Below, piece by piece: positions 32,829-41,658 of a stretch of DNA of 53,133 bases. The position numbers and the translations under genes are program-made. Source of the stretch: Bradyrhizobium nanningense (GTDB lineage: Bacteria; Pseudomonadota; Alphaproteobacteria; Rhizobiales; Xanthobacteraceae); the NCBI RefSeq assembly GCF_004114535.1, contig NZ_LBJC01000074.1, positions 1 to 53,133 of the forward strand. Reading direction: 5' to 3'. The notes below the pieces were generated by a model. The model saw only the letters and a program-made list of their open reading frames with translations, was not told the origin of the DNA and ran no database searches. Each line of letters opens with the position of its first letter. Positions within the stretch are counted from its first letter, which is position 1.

Positions 32829-34451
32829 GTGGGCTCATACGTGCTGACTGGTCTCGCACGCCAATTCGTTGTGCTGTCGTTGTCCCATGCGGGAGTGAAG
32901 GCCGGTTCGCGGATCGGCCTCGCTGCCGTATCGCTGCTTGCGGGCGCAGGCTCGGTTCATAATGCCGCCGCGCTGAACGAGACCAAGACCCTCTCCTTCC
33001 ACCACACCCATTCCGGCGAAGACCTCACCGTCACCTTCAAGCGCGACGGCCGCTACGATGAAGCGGCGCTGAAACAGCTCAACCATTTCCTGCGCGACTG
33101 GCGCACCCAGGACGAGACGGTCATGGACCGTCACTTGTTCGACATCCTCTGGGAAGTCTACCGCGACGTCGACGCGAAGCAGCCGATCCAGATCATCTCC
33201 TCCTACCGCTCCCCCGCCACCAACGCCATGCTCCGCCGCCGCTCCTCCGGGGTGGCGCGCTTCAGCCAGCACATGCTGGGACATGCGATGGACTTCTACA
33301 TTCCAAGCGTGCCGCTGGAGCAGATCCGCTTCGCCGGCTTGCGCCTGCAGCGCGGCGGCGTCGGCTTCTATCCGACCTCCGGCTCGCCCTTCGTGCATCT
33401 GGACACCGGCAGCATCCGGCACTGGCCGCGCATGACGCATGACCAGCTCGCCCGCGTCTTCCCGGACGGCAAGACGGTCCATCTGCCGACCGACGGCGTG
33501 CCGCTGAAGGGTTATGAGTTCGCCAAGGCCGAGATCGAGCGACGCGGCAGCGGCGACGATGCCGGCAGCAAGCCAAACTTCTTTGCCGCGCTATTCAAGG
33601 GCAAGTCTGCAGCTCCGGCCGCCAGCGACGAGGACGACGAGGGCGCGCCCGCCCCGGCCGCGAAGCCGGCGGTACCGACCGTCGCCGCAGCAGCCAAGCC
33701 CGCCGAACTGGTGCCGACGCCCCGCGCCAAGCCGCAGATCGCCGCTGCGATCCAGCTCGCCTCAGCCGATGCGCAGCTGGTTGCGCCGCCCAAGCCGAAG
33801 CCCGCGCCGGTGGCAGACAAGCCCGCGGCGGGCAAATCGGTTGACGGCAAGCCGGAGACCCCGGCCGACATCATCAATGCCCGCGGCTTCTGGGATGACA
33901 TCCCGGCCGCGCCGCAGCAGGCGACGCCGGCCCAAGTGGCCGCATTGAAGGCCCGCCAGGCCCTTGCCGCCGCCACCGATCCGCAGGCCACCGCGAGCGT
34001 GTCGAACTCGGCTCTTCAGGCGCTGGCCTTCGCGCCGGCCGCCTCGCCGGTTGACCGCGCCAATGTCGTCGCCGCCTCCGCGCCGATCCCCCGTTCTGCC
34101 CGCCCCGCATCGCGCAGCCTCGCTCAGGCGACCGAGATCAACTCGGTGGTCGGCAAGAGCACCGACGGCATGATCGCCACCGCGACCCGCCTCTCCGCCG
34201 CCAAGGGCGAGAGCGTTTGGCTCAAGATCGTGATGCTGTCGCCGAGCGCCAGCCGTGCGATGTCGGTCACGCTGATGGGCGAGCTCGATACGGCGGCGCT
34301 GCGCGGCTATTTCGTCAAGCCGAAAGCCGTGATCGCGATGGGTTTTGTCGACGACCCGATGCAGGGCCTGTCCTGTGACAGTTTCTCGGGCAGCGCCACC
34401 GCAAAACTCCAGACGACGTCGTTCGTCGTGCGGACTGCCGCGCTGCGCTGA
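32829..34451 (+). CDS. DUF882 / M15-type peptidase-like protein with long disordered tail
   Basis: A 540-residue protein, GTG start at 32829 (GTG at 32841 is the alternative; no strong ribosome binding site). A signal-like hydrophobic stretch covers about 25-45. The DUF882 domain (about 50-215) has the zinc pattern of M15 and YcbK peptidases: QHMLGHAMD with His148 and Asp155, and FVHLD with His190. It may cleave peptide stems in murein, as YcbK-related MepM-group enzymes do. From about 235 to 400 is a disordered Ala/Pro/Lys region, followed by a C-terminal domain of about 100 residues (KGESVWLKIVMLSPSASRAM and on) that I cannot assign. Located after the L,D-transpeptidase gene. Confidence 0.82.
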   Translation: MGSYVLTGLARQFVVLSLSHAGVKAGSRIGLAAVSLLAGAGSVHNAAALNETKTLSFHHTHSGEDLTVTFKRDGRYDEAALKQLNHFLRDWRTQDETVMDRHLFDILWEVYRDVDAKQPIQIISSYRSPATNAMLRRRSSGVARFSQHMLGHAMDFYIPSVPLEQIRFAGLRLQRGGVGFYPTSGSPFVHLDTGSIRHWPRMTHDQLARVFPDGKTVHLPTDGVPLKGYEFAKAEIERRGSGDDAGSKPNFFAALFKGKSAAPAASDEDDEGAPAPAAKPAVPTVAAAAKPAELVPTPRAKPQIAAAIQLASADAQLVAPPKPKPAPVADKPAAGKSVDGKPETPADIINARGFWDDIPAAPQQATPAQVAALKARQALAAATDPQATASVSNSALQALAFAPAASPVDRANVVAASAPIPRSARPASRSLAQATEINSVVGKSTDGMIATATRLSAAKGESVWLKIVMLSPSASRAMSVTLMGELDTAALRGYFVKPKAVIAMGFVDDPMQGLSCDSFSGSATAKLQTTSFVVRTAALR

Positions 34452-34502
34452 GCGCTTGGACCCGGCAAAGCTCTCCTGCCTGTTGTTTTCTCCACGCATC
34501 GA

Positions 34503-36266
34503 TCATGCCGGCAGACCAGCCTTGACGAGCCCGGCTTCGTGACGCTCGCGATCGATCGCGCGCTTGTAATGCAAGGTTGCAAGGTACGCGGCCACAGAGA
34601 ATCCAGGTTCGCGCTTGAGAACCTCAGCGGCGTGAGCGCCAGCCGCGACGGCATTGTTCATTTGCGCGAATATGGCTGCCAGGAACGCATGATGGGTGTG
34701 ATCGGGTCGCGTGATCCTTGAAAACGCCTCGGCAGCCTCGGCGTATCTTTCCGCGCAATAATACGCACGACCAAGATGGCTCCAGAACCGCTCGGGATGA
34801 TGAGGATTGAGGCGCATCGCTTTCCTGATCCAGTCGATGCCCTCCTCCGGTAGGCCAAGCCAGGTCAGGAGCTCTCCCTGCTGCACGACGATAAGGTCAT
34901 AGTTCGGGTTGAGAGCTAGCGCACGCTCCTGATGATAGGTGGCTTTTTCATAGTCGTGGCGCGTCAGATTGAGCGCGGCAAGGATCCGGTGCACATCCGC
35001 ATCATTGTCGTCGAGTGCCAGCGCGATCTCGAGTTCGGAAGCCACCTGCTCAAAGGTTGCGTCACGGTCGGCACACCAGCCATAGATCCAGCACTGGCCG
35101 AGCACACATGCCTTCCAGGCGTGAGCGTGGGCGTAGTTCGGATCCATCGCCAGTGCCCGTTGGAGCAGGATCTGCGCCTGAGCATTGTCCTCGCGGGTCG
35201 AACGATGATGCAGCAGCTTTGCAGCCAGCACGCATTCGTAGGCCCGCATGTTCTCGGTCGGCTTGCGCTTGGTGCGGTCATGTGCTGCCGCTTCCACGCG
35301 GCCTGGCAACGTCGCGACGATTGCGCGGGTCATCTCATCCTGGATCGCGAAGATATCCTGGAGCTCGCGATCGTAACGTTCGGCCCAGATATGGCGATCA
35401 GTTTCGGCATCGATCAATTGCACGGTGACGCGAACGCGCCCCCCGGCTTTCCGCACGCTACCCTCGATGACGTAGTCGACGCCGAACTCCCGGCCGATGT
35501 CCTGGACCTTTACGGCCTTGCCCTTGTAGACGAAGGTTGAGTTTCGGGAGATCACGAGCAAGTCGTGGAAGCGCGAGAGCTCGGTGATGATGTCTTCCGT
35601 GAGACCGTCCGCGAAGAATTCCTGTTCCGGATCGCCGCTCATGTTGGCGAACGGCAACACTGCGATGGATGGCTTCTTCGAGCCAACGGTCGGCGCAACA
35701 GCCGTTGTCGCTTGGGGCAGGCTTGCAAGCCCCTCCGACAGCCGGACGCGGAAGACACGGATCGAACGAGCGATGTTCTTGACAGTCTGCTCGCCGAGAT
35801 CGTCGAATTGGACTCCGTCCAATCGTTCGCCCAGCTGGTCGCGCACCGCGCCTGAAACGCAGATTCCTCCAGGCTCGGCGAGCGCCTCCAGCCGCGCCGC
35901 GACGTTCACCCCGTCACCAAAAATGTCATCCTGATCGACGATGACGTCGCCAAGATTGATCCCAATACGGAATTGTATCCATCGCGCTGGCGGGACGTCG
36001 GCATTGCGCCGCGCCATACGGCGCTGAACCTCGGTGGCACATAGCACGGCGTCGACGACGCTGTGAAACTCGGCGAGCATGCCATCGCCGGTCGTCTTGA
36101 TGATGACGCCGCGATTCTTACCAATGGCGGGATCGATCAGCTCGACCCGATGGGTCTTGAGGCGCGCAAGGGTACCCGCCTCGTCGACCTCCATAAGTCG
36201 GCTAAAGCCGACCATATCGGCAGCGAGGACCGCGGCGAGCCTTCGCTCTGGTCCCGGCACATCCAT
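34503..36266 (-). CDS. Class III adenylate/guanylate cyclase with TolB-like and TPR domains
   Basis: A 587-residue cytoplasmic protein of a kind common in rhizobia. The cyclase domain (1 to about 190) starts RRLAAVLAADMVGFSRLME with the first metal Asp17, has KTTGDGMLAEF with the second, and FGDGVNVAARLEALAEPGGI. The next part (about 205-330, KPSIAVLPFANMSGDPEQEFFADGLTEDI) is TolB-like, forming a helix-beta domain seen in these fusions. Residues 370-560 are tetratricopeptide repeats (ALAMDPNYAHAHAW, RAMRLNP type). Probably produces cAMP, with the C-terminal part sensing or binding a partner. No DNA-binding domain or membrane segment was seen. Start ATG at 36266. Confidence 0.92.
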   Translation of the reverse strand: MDVPGPERRLAAVLAADMVGFSRLMEVDEAGTLARLKTHRVELIDPAIGKNRGVIIKTTGDGMLAEFHSVVDAVLCATEVQRRMARRNADVPPARWIQFRIGINLGDVIVDQDDIFGDGVNVAARLEALAEPGGICVSGAVRDQLGERLDGVQFDDLGEQTVKNIARSIRVFRVRLSEGLASLPQATTAVAPTVGSKKPSIAVLPFANMSGDPEQEFFADGLTEDIITELSRFHDLLVISRNSTFVYKGKAVKVQDIGREFGVDYVIEGSVRKAGGRVRVTVQLIDAETDRHIWAERYDRELQDIFAIQDEMTRAIVATLPGRVEAAAHDRTKRKPTENMRAYECVLAAKLLHHRSTREDNAQAQILLQRALAMDPNYAHAHAWKACVLGQCWIYGWCADRDATFEQVASELEIALALDDNDADVHRILAALNLTRHDYEKATYHQERALALNPNYDLIVVQQGELLTWLGLPEEGIDWIRKAMRLNPHHPERFWSHLGRAYYCAERYAEAAEAFSRITRPDHTHHAFLAAIFAQMNNAVAAGAHAAEVLKREPGFSVAAYLATLHYKRAIDRERHEAGLVKAGLPA

Positions 36267-36352
36267 CGCTCGGTCCCTTCACCGAGCAGTCTAGCAGATG
36301 AAAAGATCTCGCCCAAGTCCAATGCGCTGCAACGCCACCCGGGCGGGACGCC

Positions 36353-36625
36353 TCAGATCATCCCCAGCGCCTGCATGTAGGTCTCGAGAATCGTCTCGGC
36401 CTCGGCGCGCTCGTTCGGGTCCTGCTTGCGCAGGCGCACGATGGTGCGCAGCGCCTTGACGTCGTAGCCGTTGCCCTTGCTCTCGGCATAGACGTCGCGG
36501 ATGTCGTCGGAGATCGCCTTCTTCTCTTCCTCCAGCCGCTCAATGCGCTCGATGATGGATTTGAGCTGGTCCTTGGCAAATTTCGTCGCGGGCTCGTCGT
36601 CGCGGACGGCGGCGGAGGTGGCCAT
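36353..36625 (-). CDS. gapR: GapR family nucleoid-associated protein (DUF2312)
   Basis: A 90-residue alpha-helical protein of the DUF2312 family, to which Caulobacter GapR belongs; GapR tetramers clamp overtwisted AT-rich DNA and assist topoisomerases. The core reads FAKDQLKSIIERIERLEEEK KAISDDIRDVYAESKGNGYD and VKALRTIVRLRKQD, with a C-terminal helix ETYMQALGMI. Start ATG at 36625 with GGGAG upstream. It is next to DUF1244, 190 bases away on the same strand, an order that I recall from many rhizobia. Confidence 0.93.
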   Translation of the reverse strand: MATSAAVRDDEPATKFAKDQLKSIIERIERLEEEKKAISDDIRDVYAESKGNGYDVKALRTIVRLRKQDPNERAEAETILETYMQALGMI

Positions 36626-36815
36626 CTAGGTACTCCCAATGAAACTGGCAAAACGAGGTGACGCCGGCATCCTCACCGCGCGTGCTGGCTAGAACCCTTA
36701 GGGTTGGTGCCGATTGCGTTCAAGGCACCATCGTGCTCGTCCACAGCGCGCCCACACCTTCCTGCGGCAGAGCGAAGAAAGCTGTTGTGTGATGCGACTC
36801 AAGGCTTGCGCGAAC

Positions 36816-37139
36816 TCAGTGCCCGTGGCCGTGGGGATGGACCTTCTTCATGGTCTCGAGCTGCTCGGGCGTGGCCGAGCCCTGGTATTTCGCTTTCCAG
36901 GTCTCATAGGGCATGCCGTAGACGGCCTCCCGGCTCTCATCCTTGCTCATGGCGACACCTTGAGCGTCGGCGGCTTCCTTGAGCCAGTTGGACAGGCAGT
37001 TGCGGCAGAAGCCCGCCAGATTCATCAGGTCGATGTTTTGGACATCCGTCCGCGTCTTCAGATGATCGACCAGGCGCCGGAAAGCGGCCGCCTCGAGCTC
37101 CGTTCTGGTTTTGTCGTCGATTGCCATAGCTGTATTCAT
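36816..37139 (-). CDS. DUF1244 family protein
   Basis: A 107-residue cytoplasmic protein. The family core is RTELEAAAFRRLVDHL, then QNIDLMNLAGFCRNCLSNW (two Cys three apart), ADAQGVAMSKDESREAVYGM, PYETWKAKYQ. The C-terminus HPHGHGH is His-rich and could bind metal, with the CxxC-like pair as another site. Function is unknown. Start ATG at 37139; ATG 37127 is possible too. It is upstream of gapR and divergent from the DUF1036 gene. Confidence 0.9.
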   Translation of the reverse strand: MNTAMAIDDKTRTELEAAAFRRLVDHLKTRTDVQNIDLMNLAGFCRNCLSNWLKEAADAQGVAMSKDESREAVYGMPYETWKAKYQGSATPEQLETMKKVHPHGHGH

Positions 37140-37307
37140 CCCTTGGGCCCGACCCGATGGAGGTCACCCTTACGGGATCAGGTGGGCCCTGTCACAGATT
37201 TTGCCATATCCCGGCGCAAACCGGCCCGACGACGGAATTGCGCTCTCTTGGGGCGGTTCCCCGGCCCTACGCCAAATCGTCAATGATCTGGTATAGCTAC
37301 CGCGACA

Positions 37308-37904
37308 ATGATTGCCGAATCTCCCCTCCCCCCGCTTCGTCTGCTCGCCCGGTTGGTCCCGGTGCTGGTGATCGCCTGGCTGTGCCTTTGCGCCAGCCCG
37401 GCCTCCGCGGATTTCCGCCTCTGCAACAACACCTCGAGCCGGGTCGGCATTGCGCTCGGCTACAAGGACGCCGAGGGCTGGACCACCGAGGGCTGGTGGA
37501 ACATCTCCTCCCGCTCCTGCGAGACCCTGCTGCGGGGAACGCTGGTCGCCCGTTACTATTACATCTACGCGATCGACTATGATCGCGGCGGCGAGTGGTC
37601 GGGGCAGGCCTTCATGTGCTCGCGCGACAAGGAGTTCACCATCCGCGGCACCGAGGATTGCCTCGCGCGCGGCTACGACCGGACCGGCTATTTCGAGGTC
37701 GACACCGGTGAGCAGCGGGCGTGGACGGTGCAGCTGACCGACGCCAACGAACAGCCGGCGCAGCAACGCGTACCTGGTCTACCCGGTCCGGTTGGCCCGG
37801 GCGGGGTTCCGGGTTTGCCCAATAGCCCGCCCGGTGGTACGCCCCCCGCCGCACCCGGCCTCCCGCCAGGTGCCGCCCCGCCCCCGTCTGGAAATAAGCC
37901 ATGA
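37308..37904 (+). CDS. DUF1036 secreted or periplasmic protein
   Basis: A 198-residue protein with a signal peptide (residues 1-34, ending CASPASA). The DUF1036 domain (about 35-145) is a predicted beta-sandwich: FRLCNNTSSRVGIALGYKD, EGWWNISSRSCETLL and EFTIRGTEDCLARGYDRTGYFEVDTG, with four or more cysteines that may form disulfides. The last 50 residues are a Pro/Gly-rich collagen-like tail (PGPVGPGGVPGLP). Family function unknown. Its stop overlaps the pyk start by four bases (ATGA), so the two are coupled. Confidence 0.9.
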   Translation: MIAESPLPPLRLLARLVPVLVIAWLCLCASPASADFRLCNNTSSRVGIALGYKDAEGWTTEGWWNISSRSCETLLRGTLVARYYYIYAIDYDRGGEWSGQAFMCSRDKEFTIRGTEDCLARGYDRTGYFEVDTGEQRAWTVQLTDANEQPAQQRVPGLPGPVGPGGVPGLPNSPPGGTPPAAPGLPPGAAPPPSGNKP

Positions 37905-39337
37905 GGCGTCTTCGCCGTATCAAGATTCTCGCGACCCTGGGACCGGCCTCTTCAGATCTCGCGATGATTCGCCGCCTGTTCGAGGCCGGCGCAGACCTGT
38001 TTCGCATCAACATGAGCCACACCCCGCATGACAAGATGCGCGAGCTGGTGGCGACGATCCGCAACGTCGAGTCGAGCTATGGCCGGCCGATCGGCATCCT
38101 GGTCGACCTCCAGGGCCCGAAGCTCAGGCTAGGTGCCTTCGCCGAAGGCTCGGTGCAGCTCCAGAACGGCCAGACCTTCACGCTCGATTCCAACAAGGCG
38201 CCCGGCGATGCCACGCGCGTCCACCTGCCGCATCCGGAGATCCTGGCCGCACTCAGGCCGGGCCACGCGCTGCTGCTCGACGACGGCAAGGTGCGGCTGA
38301 TCGCAGAAGAGACCTCGAAGGAGCACGCGGTGACGCGTGTCGTGGTCGGCGGCAAGATGAGCGACCGCAAGGGCGTCAGCCTGCCCGACACCGACCTGCC
38401 GGTCTCCGCCATGACGCCGAAGGACCGCGCCGACCTCGAGGCGGCCCTCGTCACCGGCATCGACTGGATCGCGCTGTCCTTCGTGCAGCGCGCCGACGAC
38501 GTGCTCGAAGCCAAGAAGATGATCCGCGGCCGTGCCGCGGTCATGGCCAAGATCGAGAAGCCGCAGGCGATCGACCGCCTCGCCGACATCATCGAGGCCT
38601 CAGATGCGCTGATGGTGGCGCGCGGCGACCTCGGTGTCGAGCTGCCGCTCGAGCGCGTGCCGAGCCTGCAGAAGCAGATGACGCGCATGGCGCGCCGCGC
38701 CGGCAAGCCGGTGGTGATCGCGACCCAGATGCTGGAATCGATGATCCAGTCACCGGTCCCGACCCGCGCCGAGGTCTCGGACGTCGCAACCGCGGTCTAC
38801 GAGGGCGCCGACGCCATCATGCTGTCGGCGGAATCGGCGGCCGGAAAATTCCCGGTCGAAGCGGTCTCGACCATGAACCGCATCGGCGAGGAGGTCGAAC
38901 GCGACCCGACCTACCGCTCGGTGATCATGGCCCAGCGCCCGGCGCCGGAGTCCACCGCGGGCGATGCCATCGCGGATGCCGCGCGGCAGATCGCCGAGAC
39001 GCTCGACCTGCCCGCCTTGATCTGCTGGACCTCATCGGGCTCGACCGCGGTGCGCGTGGCGCGCGAGCGGCCGAAGCCGCCGATCGTGGCGATCACCCCG
39101 AACATCACCGCCGGACGCCGGCTCGCTGTGGTCTGGGGCGTGCACTGCGTGGTGGCCGAGGACGCGCGCGACCAGGACGACATGGTCGGCCGCGCCGGCC
39201 AGATCGCGTTCCGGGACGGCTTCGTCCGCGCCGGCCAGCGCGTGATCATCGTCGCCGGCGTCCCGCTCGGCATCCCCGGCACCACCAACATGGTGCGCAT
39301 CGCCTCGGTCGGCCCCGAAGGCGACGCGAATATGTAG
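37901..39337 (+). CDS. pyk: Pyruvate kinase
   Basis: Final glycolytic enzyme, converting phosphoenolpyruvate and ADP to pyruvate and ATP; 478 residues as usual. Visible motifs: KILATLGPASSD near the N-terminus, FRINMSHTPHD, GPKLRLG, MAKIEKPQAIDRL with the catalytic lysine, MVARGDLGVE, and IMLSAESAAGKFP. The C-terminal allosteric domain follows (ICWTSSGSTAVRVARERP). Start ATG at 37901 overlapping the DUF1036 gene. A hairpin follows. Confidence 0.97.
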   Translation: MRRLRRIKILATLGPASSDLAMIRRLFEAGADLFRINMSHTPHDKMRELVATIRNVESSYGRPIGILVDLQGPKLRLGAFAEGSVQLQNGQTFTLDSNKAPGDATRVHLPHPEILAALRPGHALLLDDGKVRLIAEETSKEHAVTRVVVGGKMSDRKGVSLPDTDLPVSAMTPKDRADLEAALVTGIDWIALSFVQRADDVLEAKKMIRGRAAVMAKIEKPQAIDRLADIIEASDALMVARGDLGVELPLERVPSLQKQMTRMARRAGKPVVIATQMLESMIQSPVPTRAEVSDVATAVYEGADAIMLSAESAAGKFPVEAVSTMNRIGEEVERDPTYRSVIMAQRPAPESTAGDAIADAARQIAETLDLPALICWTSSGSTAVRVARERPKPPIVAITPNITAGRRLAVVWGVHCVVAEDARDQDDMVGRAGQIAFRDGFVRAGQRVIIVAGVPLGIPGTTNMVRIASVGPEGDANM

Positions 39338-39372
39338 GTCGCCACGACCCGGTCAACGCAAATATCGAAAAA

Positions 39373-39421
39373 CAACCCCATGCAAAGTAGCCGGAGCTTC
39401 CGGCGAGCTTGCTGGGGTTTT
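39373..39421 (+). terminator. Terminator after pyk
   Basis: Outer arms AACCCCA.GCAAA / TTGCTGGGGTT enclose an inner GCCGGA / TCCGGC stem, followed by TTTT, 35 bases after the pyk stop and just before the convergent TetR gene. Confidence 0.65.
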
Positions 39422-39488
39422 GCAAAAAGGCTCGTTGCGTCAACGACCTGAGCGCGATCAGGCCGCCGCCTCGATCGCGCGGCCGATT

Positions 39489-40169
39489 TTACGCGCCAAC
39501 CAGCGTCTTCGTCGTCGGCAGCAGCGTCTGCTGCACCACCAGACCCCTGGCGCGGGCGTCCATGACGCCGACCGCGCGCAGGGCCAGCAGCGTCACGGTC
39601 TGCACCGCATCGCGCATCTTGACGGGATCATCGAGATTGTCGGGCGCCAGCGGCCCGACCAGGGCCTCATGCAGCGCGCCAAGCAAGGCGGTGGCGGCGA
39701 GCGCGGTGTCCTGCGCCGGCAGGTGACCGGCCCGCACCGCAGCGTCGATCCGCCCAGCAATCTCGCCCGCGATCTCGCGCCGGCTGGCCAGGCGCGAGGC
39801 ACTGACGTCGACATCGACGGGCTCGGCCAGGATGCCCCAGGCGAGCCTGCGCTGCGACAGGGTATGGACCGCCACGGTTGTCACGGCCGCGGCCAATGCC
39901 GAGGACGGCCCCGGCGCGGCATCGGCCGCCCGCCGGATTGCCGCGAGCTCGTCCCGGGAGACCTCGGCAATGAGTTCAGAGATCAGCTCGGCCTTGGAGG
40001 GGAAGTAACGGTAGACCGTGCCGGCCGCGACATTGGCCCGGACCGCGACCGGCGCGATCTGCACCGCCGCCATCCCGCCTTCCGCCGCAGTCTCCCGCGC
40101 CGCCGCCAGAATTGCGCTTCGCCGCGCCGCAAGGCGCTTCACCACTTGATGCGTCCGCCGATAAACCAT
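39489..40169 (-). CDS. TetR/AcrR family transcriptional regulator
   Basis: A 226-residue repressor-type protein from ATG 40169 (AGGAAG upstream). The N-terminal DNA-binding part (about 14-65) has ILAAARETAAEGGMAAVQIA and the helix-turn-helix VRANVAAGTVYRYFPSKAEL, a classic TetR pattern. The ligand-binding helical domain follows with an Ala-rich core. No target gene such as an efflux pump is adjacent: pyk converges with it and an M23 peptidase gene lies upstream in the same direction. A palindrome 85 bases upstream of its start suggests autoregulation. Confidence 0.93.
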   Translation of the reverse strand: MVYRRTHQVVKRLAARRSAILAAARETAAEGGMAAVQIAPVAVRANVAAGTVYRYFPSKAELISELIAEVSRDELAAIRRAADAAPGPSSALAAAVTTVAVHTLSQRRLAWGILAEPVDVDVSASRLASRREIAGEIAGRIDAAVRAGHLPAQDTALAATALLGALHEALVGPLAPDNLDDPVKMRDAVQTVTLLALRAVGVMDARARGLVVQQTLLPTTKTLVGA

Positions 40170-40254
40170 GGCGCGCTTCCTGTCCCACACGCCAGCCGCA
40201 CGCCCTGCGGCCGAACGCTTCGTCACGTCAAAGATGCAAATCGCCCCGCAAGGA

Positions 40255-40270
40255 CTGAACAACTATTCAG
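40255..40270. promoter_or_regulatory. Candidate TetR operator
   Basis: Inverted repeat CTGAA - CAACTA - TTCAG upstream of the TetR gene start. Size and symmetry fit an operator of this family, and the position suits autoregulation. No binding evidence. Confidence 0.4.
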
Positions 40271-40435
40271 GGTAGATGACAAGATGGGAAATGCGTGGAG
40301 CGTCACGGCGACCGGCTGCAGCGCCGGCGCTGATCGCGACGGCTGATTGGGCCTTGCTCGCGCCACCTCGCCACGGACCCTGCTTGCCGAAAGGAATGCC
40401 GCCCGCAGGGGCGCTGGGATTCGCGAGACGAGATG

Positions 40436-41434
40436 CTATGGCGCGATGTCCACCTGGAAGGACCGCCGCTCGATCTCGGCACCTTTTCGGCGAAGGACAA
40501 AAGTTGCCGTATAGGCGCCAGGCGGCCAGGCGGAGCCTCCGCGCTTCCTTCCGGCCGAGACGAAATATTGGGCCTGATCTCGCGGCAGCTTCGGTGCGCG
40601 ATATTCCGCGATGAGTTGCCCCTCAGGCGACCTCAGCTCGATGGCTTGCTCGTCCTCCGCCTGAAGCCCGATCGCGCGAACATACGCAACCAGAGCGGCA
40701 GAATGAGAGCCGGGCGGAGATTGCTTGATCTCTCCGGTCTCGATCTCGTCCATAGTCACCGCTCGGTCAGCAAAGCCGACATTGATGATCTCGGTCGGCC
40801 GATAGTTCGAAACGGAGTCGAGCGTTGGCTGCCACAACGAACGACCGGAATTGCATTCGCCTTTCGCGGCGCCCTCAGCGAAGGGATCCACGACTGTCCC
40901 GTCATACCTCACCGTGAAATGCAGGTGTGGGAACTCGGTGTTTCCGGACAGACCCACCAGACCAAGCGCCTGCCCGGAGTTGACCCTGTCGCCGGGCTTC
41001 ACTCTGAGACTGCCTTTGGCCATGTGGCAGTATTGCGTGCTCCAGCCGTTCTCATGTTCGACGACTGCGCCGTTGCCACACTCCCTTCCGGCGATTGCAG
41101 CTTTGCCGAGGACCTTGACCGATACGTCATCCATGCCGTCGCGCGTGTGCGCAACGCGCCCCGAAGCGGCAGCAACGACCTCGACGCCTTTTCTCTGATC
41201 GGCCAGATCGGGTAGCCGGATGTCGGTGCCGTCGTGGCCGTCATAGGTTCGATGACCGCATCGAAAGTCCAAGGTCTTGTCCGAGGGATCATGGTCAACG
41301 TAGTTCTGGATGAAGCACGTCGTTCCCAACTCGCAAGCAACCGGCCAAGCGAAAAGCTGCAGCTCGGAGCTGTGAGATACCGACGCGCAAATGGTGAGCA
41401 TGCAAACAGCCGATGCAGCCACACGCGTTCTCAT
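40436..41434 (-). CDS. M23 family metallopeptidase
   Basis: Secreted or periplasmic LytM-type peptidase, 332 residues. A signal peptide of about 22 residues ends near SVSHS. The zinc motifs are HDGTD (His67, Asp71) in YDGHDGTDIRLPD, His137 in STQYCHMAKGS, and FPHLHF (170 and 172), so all ligands of an active enzyme are there. It should cleave peptide cross-links in murein. Five or so cysteines in the N-terminal half could form disulfides. The last 80 residues form a beta-type domain (GAYTATFVLRRKG) that might bind cell wall. Start ATG at 41434; a weak binding site. Confidence 0.88.
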   Translation of the reverse strand: MRTRVAASAVCMLTICASVSHSSELQLFAWPVACELGTTCFIQNYVDHDPSDKTLDFRCGHRTYDGHDGTDIRLPDLADQRKGVEVVAAASGRVAHTRDGMDDVSVKVLGKAAIAGRECGNGAVVEHENGWSTQYCHMAKGSLRVKPGDRVNSGQALGLVGLSGNTEFPHLHFTVRYDGTVVDPFAEGAAKGECNSGRSLWQPTLDSVSNYRPTEIINVGFADRAVTMDEIETGEIKQSPPGSHSAALVAYVRAIGLQAEDEQAIELRSPEGQLIAEYRAPKLPRDQAQYFVSAGRKRGGSAWPPGAYTATFVLRRKGAEIERRSFQVDIAP

Positions 41435-41658
41435 CAGATCTATCCGTCTTCAATGAGGTTGGTGCCGCGGGAAAGTAAGGACTGAGCAATCATTCAGATG
41501 GGTGAGGCACAAATACGTGGGACGCCACCAGGAGAGGTCGCTACCAACACATAAAAGTACCACGCCACGGTTGTAAGATCGATAACCACACTTCTTACAG
41601 CGATCTTAATGCGGGTCCGTAACTGTACGGAGGCAATGCAATTCCATCTCGGTACACC

